Positions 22,802 through 32,739 are shown, counted from the stretch's first letter. The stretch is 64,000 nucleotides of DNA from Prorocentrum cordatum (GCA_963575745.1 CAUYUJ010015505.1:363285-427284); one strand, 5' to 3'. The notes: generated from the sequence alone by a model not told the origin. Numbers and translations are program-made.

Positions 22802-23550
22802 TTGTCAGGTCCGGGCGGTGTTTCGTCCCTTGATTCCTGTAACGTGGCACGAACAGCCCTACAGCAGCACACCAGAAAAGAAGCGGGGCTCCACGGAACG
22901 CTGGCGCCACCCGAGCGTGCAAAGACCCGTGCGGAGCAGCATTTAGCCGGCGCCCGCGCGAGGCCCGAGGCTCTCCGCGGCAACCTTCCATCGCAGCCGC
23001 TGCCCGGAAACAAAGGGCAAGCCCGAAACGAAGCAGTCGCGCAAGTTCTGGCGGCCGCTTGCCTCCGAAGCAACGCAGTGAAGCGAGACGAGGACGAAGC
23101 ACAGGCGGGGCAAGGGGTTTGGTGGGGCATGTCCTCTTGCGTACGGGCGGGCCCTGGAGGAAGAGAGAAAAAGAGGCAAGCAAGTCCCCCAGATCGCCGA
23201 ACAAAAGCATGTATAGCAGTCGCCCCCCGGCCATCCTCCTGCGATCTCTGCACACCCCTCCTGCGGAGGCACACGCCCGACCTCAGGCAAAAGGGAGGGG
23301 ACGAGGCGCAGGAGCGCCGAGGGCGTGCCGCGCTCGCCCCCCGACCGGCGCCCACCGCGGGGCACCGACCGGCGGCTTCCCGAGCCCCTCGGGCACCGCG
23401 CCTCGCGGGGGGAGAGCGCCTCTCTGCGCCGGCCTGCCCCGGAAGCGGCCGCGGGCGTCACAGGGTCGCGCCACGCCCGGGGCGCTGTGCAGCAGCCATG
23501 GGCCCAGCACTGCCGCCATCGTGGAAGACGACAGAGCGTCGGAGGCATAA
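22802..23550 (+). CDS. Putative gene split by an introner, function unknown
   Basis: The exon up to 23104 reads in a natural-looking frame (NEAVAQVLAAACLRS, VKRDEDEAQ). The exon from 23312 continues in the same frame (ERRGRAALAP). The 207 bases between contain introner copy C and can be removed as a GC-AG intron (GCACAG|GCGGGG ... GGCGCAG|GAGCGC). The 13-bp direct repeat GACGA[AG]GC[AG]CAGG makes both edges read DEAQ. The true start is not visible: the frame opens at TTG, and GTTGTCAG|GTCCGG near 22808 could be an acceptor. The second exon is Ala/Pro/Arg-rich, and its end before the foldback element is uncertain. The gene would be convergent with the channel gene. No family is recognised. Confidence 0.35.
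23105..23311 (+). mobile_element. Introner family 1, copy C, as a GC-AG intron
   Basis: The inverted core spans 23124-23280 (GGGGCATGTCCTC on the left, GAGGCACACGCCCGA on the right) and is more diverged than in other copies. It is flanked by a 13-bp direct repeat with two mismatches. The inferred intron starts GCGGGG and ends GGCGCAG. Its length (207 bp) is a multiple of three, so retention would not shift the frame, though it inserts foreign residues. Confidence 0.6.
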
Positions 23551-23694
23551 ACTTTTGGCGCTCCGCGCGGACTTCTGGGGTCTGCGCTGGGCCCCCCCTC
23601 CCTGGCGCGCGGAGCGCGGCAGGGGCGGCGCCGGGGGCGCCGCCAGGGGGGGTCCCAACGCAGATCCAAGAAATCCGCGCGGACCGTCAAAAGT
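23551..23694. mobile_element. Foldback element, copy 2, abutting the channel stop codon
   Basis: The left arm 23551-23591 and right arm 23654-23694 (41 nt each, about six mismatches) are inverted. The middle contains the palindrome GGCGGCGCCGGGGGCGCCGCC, which extends the stem. The right arm ends six bases from the TAA of the channel gene, so a transcript would carry a long hairpin at the start of its 3' untranslated region. Confidence 0.8.
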
Positions 23695-23700
23695 CCATGA

Positions 23701-25906
23701 TTATGCCGTCTTGTCTTCTTCGAGCTGTGAAGCAGCCATCGGCTCATCATTGCTGAAGTCGCTGTCCAAGGACATCTCTTTGGTCCACGCCTCGTGGAGC
23801 CTGGGCGTCGGCGCCGCGGTGCTGCCATGAACACCTCCTTCTGGAGTGCCCAGGGCGCCGTTGCTGCCGCCGCCTCCTGCGTCGACGTTGTTATCCGGCG
23901 CCCTCCTCGACACCCTTGTCCGCGAGCATCGGCTGCCGACCTCTGGCCAGCCCATCTCCTGCAGGCACGCGAGCATGCCCCGCTCGTGCAGGAAGCAGAC
24001 CCTCTCCTGCAGGTCCTGGATGCACGATATCTGCTGCCGCAGCATCTGGATCATCTGCGTGCTCTCGATCGACACGCCCTGCATGCCAGACGAGAGCGCG
24101 AGGTGGCACACGCCGTTCTCGAACTCCTGCTCGTCCAACTCCCCTGAATCGTCCACGTCGAGAAACTCGAACAAGTCCGACAACAACGCTGGCTGAATTA
24201 TGTCCCGCAAGTCGTCAGGTATGGAGATCGTATCGAAGTCGATCTCGCTGAACTGTATGTGCCCGTCCCCGGATTGGTCCAGGGCCTTGAACACCTGGTT
24301 TATCTGCGGCTTCAGGTCCCTGAGGCGTCTGCGCACCGCGAGGGCGGCCATGTCGGCGTCCGTCTTTGCGCACCCAATGGCATGATCGACTATGAGGGCA
24401 GTCACCAGGTTCATCAGGCACACAGGTACCACCAATATGACGGTAATGAAGTACACGCACAAGACAGGCCTCACTTTGATGATCGGCACGTAAATCGAAG
24501 CGATGGAGTCGTAGTTCGCAAACTGCACCAAGGTCAAAATCGCCATCGGGAGCGAGGAGAAGTGGAGCTCCATCAGCTGGGCCGTACGCGGGTCGCCCTG
24601 CAGGACCTCGTCCTCGGCCATCAGCTGCACCCCTATGCAGCCGAAGAGATATAAGCTGCCGAAGATCAGCAGACAGGCCGATGTGACGGTGCGCGCCGAG
24701 CCGATCATGCCGCGCACGAGCTTCCACATGTCCTTGAAGAGCTCCATTGCCCGCAGCGCACGCACCAGCCTCAGCAGCCGGAGGCTGCGCACGACCAGGA
24801 CCTGCTCCAAGAAGCCCAGCTCGTCACCGCTGTCCATGAGAGCCAGGAGAGAAGGCAGCATCCACTCTGAGAAGACGCCGACGGAGACTAGAAAGAAGTC
24901 GAAGATGAACCAAGCATTGTGGAAGCAGTGCCTGCCCCACGCAGCCAGCAGTATGCCGACCTCCACGACGTAGAACGCCAGGAACACGTTCTCCACGGCC
25001 TCGAGCGTGCTGATGTCCCTTCCGTCCAGCTCCCACTGCAACGAAATGCCTATGCAGAGGCTGTTGGAGAAGATGATCACGCCAACGAAGGCGTCGAAGA
25101 ACTTGGAGTGCGAGATGCGCCTGCAAAACCTTGACAAACCCCGAACACCTATCTTGCTGCGCAAGCTCGACCCGTGAAGAGATGAATTTGCACTCGCACG
25201 AAAGTCCCAGCTGGTTTCCAGTGTTCGCATGGCGTTGTCCTTCAGGTTGCGCCCAGCCCGATAAAGGTCTCGGCGTGCAATCGCATCCTGCTGCGCGCTG
25301 TTCGCGTTACCCCTGGCGTCGGTGCCCGTCATGGAGCTCGAGCTGTCGCTGCGCAGGGGTACCTTGCCCTTGGCCGGCGACTTCACCATGAAAGTGCGCG
25401 GTGAACCCGACGTCGCGTGGCTGGTGGCGTTGCTTTGCACGGTGTGCCAGAGGCCCGGCCTGGCCTGGAGCTCCGCGTGGCTGGAGCCGTCGCCGGCCGA
25501 CCTCAGGTCCTGCAGGACCTGCAGGATCGCCTGCTGGCCCTGCTGCATCTCCCGCAGCTCGCGCCGCATCTTCTGCTCCTGGCGTTAGCTCGGGCGTGTC
25601 CCCCTACAGGGGGATGCTGGACGAACACACAAACAAAGACCCCCAAAATGCTCCCAACGACCCCAAACCTAGTCGAAGCATCCTCCCCCTACGACTTTGA
25701 AACCACTCCTGAATCTGACCCCTGCAGAAGGGGACACGCCCGACTGGCTCCTGGCGCCACAGGTCCCCGATCTGCCCGCGCAGCTCGGCGTCGTCCTCGG
25801 CGTGCCCGGCCGGGCCCGGGTCGGCGTCCCCGGCGGCCCGCGGGTGGCCCGGCCACGGGCTGGGCCCGGCCTCCTGGGCGGCAGGCCGCGACATCGTGCC
25901 GGGCAT
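23701..25906 (-). CDS. Single-domain voltage-gated cation channel with paired EF hands
   Basis: Exons 25906-25751 and 25578-23701 give 677 residues from the ATG at 25906. A coiled coil (about residues 35-80: ELRGQIGDLWRQE joined to QKMRRELREMQQ) is rebuilt across the junction. Then come S1 (about 214-233), S2 (247-266), S3 (275-293), S4 (312-330, VVRSLRLLRLVRALRAM with arginines every third position), S5 (348-372), a pore loop (392-413) with TLVQFANYDS, and S6 (422-451). Two canonical EF loops follow, DQSGDGHIQFSE (486-497) and DVDDSGELDEQE (526-537). The plan matches one-domain Na+/Ca2+ channels of protists, which act in plasma-membrane excitability with Ca2+ feedback. The filter lacks the usual acidic residue (TLVQ instead of TLES/TLDS), so selectivity is unclear. 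The frame is open 5' of the chosen ATG; the relict spliced leader at 26332-26344 supports a leader exon upstream. Confidence 0.9.
25579..25750 (-). mobile_element. Introner family 1, copy D, a GA-AG intron in the channel gene
   Basis: Minus-strand reading: CGCCAG|GAGCCAGTCGGGCG ... GCCCGAGCTAACGCCAG|GAGCAG. The 10-bp direct repeat CGCCAGGAGC flanks the element, and one copy remains after splicing. The inverted ends are TCGGGCGTGTCCCC (25590) and its partner ending 25743. CTAAC sits between the inverted repeat and the acceptor AG. Removal keeps the frame and restores a coiled coil; retention would not. Confidence 0.85.
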
Positions 25907-25949
25907 CGTGCCGCGGCGGGCCTCGCGGTGCGCTGAGTCAGCCCTTCGG

Positions 25950-26275
25950 TCGGGCGTGGCCCCCTGCAGGCGGATTGGTTGTCGGCGGTGGACAGACCTC
26001 CCTTTGGTACACCTCCCCTGCGTGAAAACGGCCTGGGACCAGAATCGACGGGCCTGGACCCGCAGAAATGACGGCCGCGACGCCCTCTCGCGAACCGAAA
26101 ACGGCCAATTCCTTAATCGACGTGTCAGGGTAGGTCTACCCACCTCCGAATTTGGGACGCAAAACTTTAAAAAAAATCAACAATATTTAAACATAGCGTT
26201 TTTCAATACAAAAAACTACCTCTGACAATTGATGAACTATTTTTGAATACTCCTCCTGTAGAGGGACAGGCCCGA
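25950..26275 (-). mobile_element. Introner family 1, copy E, probably in the channel 5' UTR
   Basis: Inverted ends TCGGGCGTGGCCCCCTGCAG (left) and CTGTAGAGGGACAGGCCCGA (right). The body is longer than in most copies (326 bp) and contains A/T-rich sequence near 26160-26250. On the minus strand a good acceptor CTGACTCAG|CGCACC lies 45 bases before the channel ATG. The donor is unclear (GGGG|GTAGCG is possible). No clean direct repeat beyond AGCG. Confidence 0.7.
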
Positions 26276-26331
26276 CTGAACGCTACCCCCAGGGGGCTAC
26301 ACGCGCGCGCCAGGCCCCCCCCGCGCCGGAG

Positions 26332-26344
26332 CTTGAGCCAAAAG
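26332..26344 (-). promoter_or_regulatory. Relict dinoflagellate spliced-leader sequence
   Basis: The minus strand reads GGGCCCACTTTTGGCTCAAG. Its last 12 bases, TTTTGGCTCAAG, match the 3' end of the conserved 22-nt dinoflagellate spliced leader exactly, and the preceding CCA aligns after one inserted base. It lies about 425 bp upstream of the channel ATG on the coding strand. Genomic spliced-leader relics next to genes are known to mark retroposed, previously trans-spliced mRNAs. Confidence 0.6.
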
Positions 26345-26568
26345 TGGGCCCGCAAAGGGGCGCCAGTGGGCCCGTACGCGGGGCCTTGGTGGGCCGCCTC
26401 GTCGCGGAAGAGCCTTGGTGAGGCCAGGCGGAGTTATTGATGCGAACTCTCACTGCACCGACCTTGCAGACGTGCTGCAACGTATGGTTGCATGGATTTC
26501 TGTTAGTGCAAAACCCCGAAAGGGCGGATGAAAAACGAAGCGAGTTTCGCGCGGATTTCCTGTGGTCA

Positions 26569-27215
26569 TCATTCCTGGGCGACAAAAACCCGCACTACAT
26601 ACACTTCGAAATCCTGAGCGGAATCCTCCAAGGCAATCCGGGCCCATCCCATTGTTTTCCGAGCGAAACCCGCTCTGCGATGTTGGCGCCATGAGATCTC
26701 TGAGTGACCCCCTCCAAGAGAGCCCGAGAATACCACGACGCAGCGAGCGCAGCCCTCACCTTGCGTGAAGTCGGGCCTGCCCCTCTACAGGAGGCACATC
26801 CAAACATACATTGCAACACAAATCGTCAGGCGACGATTGCTTTCTACTATTTCCTGATACTCTTGCACGTTTGTTTGGGCGCCCGAGTTATCCGGGGTAA
26901 CTCGGGTCCGGGGTAACTCGGGTTTGGATTCCCGAAAAAGGAACCCGAGTTAACCCTGACCCGAGTTACCCCTGATGATTCGGGGCTCTGATTTGTGGCG
27001 TTGTTGTTTCCCCCGCTGTTCGCCCAAAACCTGCCTGTGGGAGGCCAGGCCCGACCTGAACCTGGCGCCCGCCCTCGACCCGCGCAGCACCCGCCGGCGG
27101 CATCCGCCCCCCTCTCCGTGGGCGCCGCCCCGGCGCTCTCCGAAGCCGCTCGGATGCCCACGACGGCCTTCGAAGCAGCCCCGGCAGGCCACCAAAGGCC
27201 GCCGAGGTGGCCCAA
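26569..27215 (-). CDS. Putative C-terminal part of a gene spanning an introner
   Basis: The left exon (26759-26569, ending TGA) and the exon ending at 27062 join across a 302-bp GT-AG intron. Upstream sequence reads AVVGIRAASESAGAAPTERG and ends GRGRAP. After joining it continues GEGCARCVVVFSGS, then MGWARIALEDSAQDF and VYVVRVFVAQE before the stop. Composition changes from GC-rich to balanced across the junction. No domain is recognised, and the 5' part runs into a repeat near 27190. It would end about 225 bp upstream of the relict spliced leader of the channel gene, in the same direction. The chance of an accidental open frame is not negligible. Confidence 0.3.
26760..27061 (-). mobile_element. 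Introner family 1, copy F, with a nested palindrome
   Basis: Minus strand: CGCCAG|GTTCAGGTCGGG ... CCCGACTTCACGCAAG|GTGAGG, a GT-AG intron bounded by the direct repeat CGC[CA]AGGT. The inverted core is 26771-27054. Inside it, 26878-26985 is a separate palindromic insert built on CCGAGTTA[CT]CC and GGGTAACTCGGG, with arms of roughly 45 bp, absent from the other copies. Confidence 0.7.
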
Positions 27216-27720
27216 TGGGGCCCCAAAGCGGCCCGAACTGCTCTGCAGTCGGCCGAGAGGCCCAAGATGGCCAAGGAGGGCTCCAAGAGGACACCCCGGA
27301 GGGCCGCAGGAGGTTCAATTCACGGATGTTCCTCAAGCTCGGGAGCAGGCTCCGCATTCTCGCCCTGTCGGGCTTCCGTCCGCTCCAGATGACCCAAGCG
27401 AACCTCTAAAAATGACCCTGGAACGGCCCACGATGGCCCAGAAATAACCCAAGAAGCTTCCAAGACGGCCTCAAGACGGCCCAAGAGGGCCTGAAGACGG
27501 CCCAAGATGACCCCAAGAACCCTCTACTAAGCTGGCCCAGGACAGTCCCACGACGGCCCAAGAAGACCCCGAAGGGAGCCTTGGCTCAGAGACGGCACGA
27601 GCGATCCCCATAACAACCGCAGAGGGCCCGAAAACGGCACAAGAGGGCCAAAGAAACCCGAATCACTACTGCCTCGTAGGAGCTCAACACAGCCCCAGCA
27701 CGGCCCAAATGAACTCCGTG
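27190..27720. repeat. CCCAAGA-GGCC degenerate repeat with core
   Basis: Roughly 12-bp-periodic GGCCCAAGA/GGCCTCCAAGA sequence around a less repetitive core at 27325-27400 (CGCATTCTCGCC, GGGCTTCCGTCCGCTCC). The same layout occurs at 42640-42870, 53150-53700, 61460-62110 and, reversed, 62930-63440. Confidence 0.8.
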
Positions 27721-29399
27721 ATAGCTCCACAAGACGTGAAGACGAAGCGTGTCAGATGCTTGTTCCTCTTCCCCATCCTCCTCCTACTCTCCTCATGCTC
27801 CTCCTCGTTCTCCGACTTGTTTTCCCTCCCCTCCCCCTCCTTTTCCTTATCGTCGTACCCGTCGTCACCATGACCACCCCCAAGATCATCTTCAAGCCCT
27901 GCAATCGCCACACGGAATTGCTGGGTGCGCGGCGAAGGAACGTGCCGCAACGCAGCTGGATGTGAAGGATGATGGCGCGATGTAGGTTTGTTCCCGATGG
28001 GCCCACACGCCCACCCCCCCCGCGAGAAGCCCGTGCCGATCTGTCGGCGTCGCGGGATCTATGCGGTGCCAGCTACGCGGTCGTGACAATGACAAACCAA
28101 ACCCGCGCCCTTCGCATCCTGTGGAACAGAGGCGCCAACAATCCACAAGGAAAACCCAGATGAGGCGCAGAAGGTTCTGCCGCGACGCCGACAGAGCACG
28201 CGACGCCGAAGAGGTGCAAGCGCGCGCGAGGCAAAGACGGGCCAACTACCCACAATGCGCCACGCGGCCCGGATTGATTTGAAACAAACTCGCAGGGAAT
28301 GCTTCCCCTTTCTGTTCAAGCGTAGCTCGGGTAAGCCGCATCAGCGATGCACAAGCGGCGCGCTACTGTGAAGCGCGCGGTCGCGAATGTCTGGCGTTAT
28401 CCACATACATGACGCGCGCGCACGCGCTGGCTCGGTGCGCCACTTCCAAGCCAGACAGAATCCACGTCCTCGCGCAACACGATCCCTCCGCTAGAGTGCA
28501 ATGTGCAAGCCGTTGGGCGCGCACCGCGCCCCGCCTCGCGCAGTTGCAAACGCCGCGAACTGCTCGAACGACTCGCGCGGCCGCAGCCATACGCGCGCCC
28601 GTGATGCAGCCATCCCCGTCGGGATTGACGAGACCAAACCGAAGCGCGCAAATCCAGCAAATACAGCAGTGAACGAAAAGGAGTGAAGAGCAAGGCCAGC
28701 AACTAAATCAACAAAAGCAGCCGCAATACAAACATAGCAAAAAGGAACTCCCTAGTGAACATGGTCCCGTCTGCGGATGAATATCTGGCCACACTGGGAG
28801 TGCAACCACGAGAAAAGTTGACCAAATCGCATGCAAAACGGGTGTTTGAGCTGTGGCCCGTGCAATCCACGGAGCCCCCGCGTGCTATAGGGGTGAGAAG
28901 GCGTGTGAGCTGGTTGACCGTCCCCCTCGGCCTTTCCCCCTCCTCGGGGGTCAAGTTTGCCGTGAGGGGTGGGCGGGCGGGGGGGGTCTGCGAACTCCCC
29001 GACGCACCTCCCGGGCCCTCTGAGCCTCCGCCCCGGACGCCTCTCGGGTGCCCAGGTTGCCCTCCACGAGCGGCCCCCAGTTCCGAATGGCCACGCGGAG
29101 GCCCAGGAAGGCGCGCGCGAGGCCAGAGCCATTCGGAAACATCCGCTCCTCTCGTGATGGTCGCGCGGGGGGAACCAACTGATACCGCTGATCCCCGGAC
29201 CTCTCCCGGGGTGCGTTCTGACCAGCATGTCGAGGCGAATCCAGCGGTGGCGACGAGGGTGTCCCAGGAGGCCCGACAGGAGGAACACGAGGGAAGGGTA
29301 GCGGCATGGGTACCCTTTCCTCCTCTGACGCTCTGCGGCCTTCTCGCCTCCGCTGGTTTCCTCTGAGGCCCCAGGGCGGCTCCCGCACCGCCCAGGAGG
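27721..29399. other. No confident gene
   Basis: Unique, mostly GC-rich. A plus frame beginning at ATG 28761 (MVPSADEYLATLGVQ) looks protein-like for about 55 codons and then becomes Pro/Gly-rich; a minus frame covers the same bases. No domain is recognised in either. Confidence 0.4.
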
Positions 29400-29551
29400 A
29401 GCGCGGGAAGAGGAGGGGGAGGAGGAGGAGGAGGGGGAGGAGGAGGAGGAGGAGGAGGAGGAGGAGGAGGCGGAGGAGGCGGAGGAGGAGGAGTGGGAGG
29501 AGGAGGAGGAGGAGGAGGAGGAGGAGGAGGAGGAGGAGGAGGAGGAGGAGG
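29400..29551. repeat. (GGA)n purine tract
   Basis: About 50 GGA/GGG triplets with occasional GCG or GTG. Confidence 0.95.
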
Positions 29552-30365
29552 GCACCCCCTAGCTTGGGACACCCCTTTCTGCACCGAGGTCCTGCGGAAC
29601 GGGCCCAACGAGGGCCTCCACGGCCCCCAGAAAGGGCGCACGAAGAAGCCCGCGAGGCCCGACGGGCTCCCCGACGGGGCCCCCAGGAGGTCGCCGACAG
29701 GACTCCGAGAGGAAGGGCCCGCACGTTCTTCGTCGCCTGGCTTTGTGCCCGGGCGTCGTTTCTGGATGGGTTGCTTCGATCACACTCGCCCATCAACATG
29801 TCGGGGTCCGACTGAAGGGCGTAGGCCTCTTGACGACATCACTATTCCAGAAGACTGCAGGCGGCGCCACTGCAGGACCGCGAATCAAAGACCACCCACG
29901 TGTCGTCCACGTGCATGTTCCACATACTCGGTTTCAGGCTTGACTCCCACCAGCAAAAAGTATTCAGCGACCGCAATTCGCAATTATTTGTTTGTTTGGC
30001 AAGGTTTCCACGGGGGGGGTCTCAAGTTGCAACAATCAAACACACAAGACGCGCTTTAGCGCTGCACTCGGCCGATCCTCTTGCCAGCCGCTGCACGGGC
30101 TGAGGCAGAGGCCAAGATGTGGGCGGATCCTTGCAATTCGCAACGAACAAATCCGCCGGCCCTTTTGTGGGGCCACCAGGCTGTAGGACTAGGTTGGTGC
30201 TCCCTGCGCCACTTGCAGTTTCAAGTCTCCAATGTTACAGTCCTGCTTTCTGCTTCCCACTGTAAATTGTTACTGCCCACGAGAGGGGGGGAGCCGAAAA
30301 GGGGCCTGGTTACCACCCCACGAGAGGGTTCTCAGAACTTTTTCTGGGGTCGTGGGATATATAAA
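29552..30365. other. No gene seen
   Basis: Unique sequence of mixed composition with no recognised domain or repeat. Confidence 0.5.
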
Positions 30366-30366
30366 A

Positions 30367-30401
<35 letters not shown>

Positions 30402-31170
30402 ATTCTGCGCATCCGGAGCCAACAACCCTCGCACATTGCACCATGCTCGCGCTGCCGAAGCCACATTCCTCGGCAAATTGCACCGTATTCGCGCTGACGA
30501 AGCCACAATCCCTTCCGAATTGCACCATACTCGCGCTGTCGAGGCCACAATCCTTCGCAAAGTTCTCCACAGTCGCACTGCCGAGGCCGCAACCCCTCGC
30601 AGATTGCGCTGTACTCGCGCTGTCGAGGCCACACTCTCTTGCAAATTGCGCCATACTCGCGCTGCCGAGGCCACAATCCCTTGCAAATTGTGCCGTGCTC
30701 GTGCCGCCGGCGCAACAACTCCTAGCACAGTGCGCCATACTCGCGCTGCCGAGGCAACAATCCCTGGCAAAGTGCGACATGTTCGCGCTGTCGAGGCAAC
30801 GATCCCTGGCAAAGTGCGCCAGAGTCGCGCTGCCGAAGCCACACTCCCTCGCAAATCCATGCTCGCGCTGCCGATACCAAATTCCTTAGCAAATGGAGAA
30901 ATTGTCGCGCTGCCGAAGTCACAATCCCTTCCAAGTTGCGCCATACTCGCGCTGCCGAGGCCACGATCCCTCGCAATGTGCACCATACTCGCGCTGCCGA
31001 GGCCACAACCCCTCGCAGATTGCGCCGTGCTCGCGCTGCCGAAACCACAGTTCCTTACAACCGAAATGTGCGCCAGACTCGTGCTTCCGACGCCACGATC
31101 CTGGAAAATTGTGCAACATTCGTGCTGTCGAGGCAGCAGTCCCTCGTACATTGCGCCATATACTCCAAAT
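30366..31170. repeat. 42-bp tandem repeat array, about 17 units, preceded by (CA)n
   Basis: (CA)n occupies 30368-30400. From 30425 the unit is CTCGCGCTGCCGAGGCCACA followed by A/GTCCCTTGCAAATTGCGCCATA. As 42 is a multiple of three and the unit has few stops, five or six frames stay open over hundreds of codons (14-residue repeats such as LALPRPQSLANCAI). Degraded units reappear at 31750-31900. Confidence 0.92.
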
Positions 31171-32480
31171 CCCGTATGAATGGTCCCCCCCTCTCAAAAA
31201 CCAAACCACCCTTCCAAATGCGACCTGATATTCTGGACCCCCCTCTTCGACGGGTCGGCTTAATATTCTGGACACCCCCTTTCAACAAAATAACATCACC
31301 GTTGCGGGCACACCAGAAGAGTTGTTGACACCGAGGCGCACGCTTTTGGGACGCAGTGCAATGTTCAGATTCCGAAGAGGGCCGTTCTAAGCATACCGCG
31401 CCAAAAGATTTATCAACACCCAGGCGGTTGCATTTGAAAAGCAATTTGTTCCTCGCCATTCCGGGCGCACCATCGCTGTCGTGATGCACGTCGCCATTGC
31501 ATTGCTACCGCCACCATCGCTGATGCCGATGCTGATGATGCGGATAAGGATGACGATGAATATGATGCTGATGACTAGGATGAAGATATGCATCCAGAAC
31601 AAAGAGCGGCACAACAATTTCCAAAAGGCGCCCTAATAAACCGGATCCCCCTAAGGTCCAATCCAAAGATAAGGGCCCAATAAACCGGACCACCCCCATT
31701 ACAAAAAAAGTGCCTTAAAACACCGGACCTGGGGGACGATTAATAGAAGATTTGGAGTTCGTGCCCCCGAGGCCACGTTCGCCTCTAAATTACACAATAT
31801 TCGTGTTTCCGAGCCACGAGCATGTGTCCCGAGGCTACGACCGATTGTAAATTACGCCGAGCTCGCGTTCCCGACGTCACGCTCCCTTGCCCGAGAAACC
31901 CCAAAACCGTCCAAGCCGCGCGATTTTGCCCGACGTAGCCTCGGGCAGCCCACGGTCGTTCCAAGTGGGCAGCCGATACACAGCATGAGGGGAAGTTCGT
32001 CAAAAGCCTCAACAGAGTTCAGCCCTATCATCTGAATATCAATTTCTCTTGGAGATTACGAATAATCCTCGCCCGAGGCGTCGATACTGCTTCACGACGG
32101 CGCCCAGGCGTCCCAACATGGCTCCTGCATAATCCTTTAAGGTGGAAGGGAGGCCAGCGGCAGAGGGCGAAGTACTTAAGGATAACATCGTTGCATGCAT
32201 CAACCGCAAACACACCGCTATGAGGGCACCCGAAAGATAGCTATATTCTACAAAAGCAGGAACCTATGTGTTATGATCGCCGCTGGGGGAACTACGTAGA
32301 AGTATACGCCGAGCAAGCGACTTGAAAAACGGGCAATGATTTGTTCCGTGAAATTCTCGCATATTCGAAATAGCCGGATAAAGTCCAGGCGAATGGCCCG
32401 ACAATTTGCGGCGAAAAATATTGCGAGGCAGGTTCGACGAAGGAGAGGGCCTTCGGTTGAGCTCCTTATTGGTTCACGAG
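31171..32480. other. No gene; short duplicated motifs
   Basis: A pair of CCCTCTTCGACGGGTC / CCCTTTCAACAAAAT-type duplicates follows GATATTCTGGAC (31227) and AATATTCTGGAC (31262). AATAAACCGGA occurs twice at 31636 and 31680. Mixed GAT triplets lie at 31510-31590. No coding region is supported. Confidence 0.5.
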
Positions 32481-32484
32481 GCGT

Positions 32485-32670
32485 GTGAGGGATGTGCCTA
32501 AATGGGCACGGCGCCGCCATGCGAACGCAGCCATTGAGGCCTTCGGTGGAAATCCATCGTGGGCCTCGACGCGCGTGAAGGGGGTGTCGAAATGGGCGAG
32601 GTGCCACCATGCGAACGCACCGACTGGGGCCTTCGGCGAATTTCCCTATGGGGCCACGAAGAATGTGGTG

Positions 32671-32690
<20 letters not shown>
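32485..32690. repeat. Tandem repeat of about 90 bp, left part
   Basis: Two units with AAATGGGCACGGCGCCGCCAT, GAACGCA and GGCCTTCGGTGGAA, ending in a (GT)n run at 32666-32710. The array resumes at 33735 beyond the LINE fragment. Confidence 0.85.
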
Positions 32691-32702
<12 letters not shown>

Positions 32703-32739
32703 TGTGTGTCGCTCGTACTCAAGGAGGGTCCACACGGGC

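Noticed and set aside
30425-31170. CRISPR array
   Set aside because: Units are contiguous 42-bp repeats without unique spacers, and no cas-like gene exists; the context is eukaryotic.
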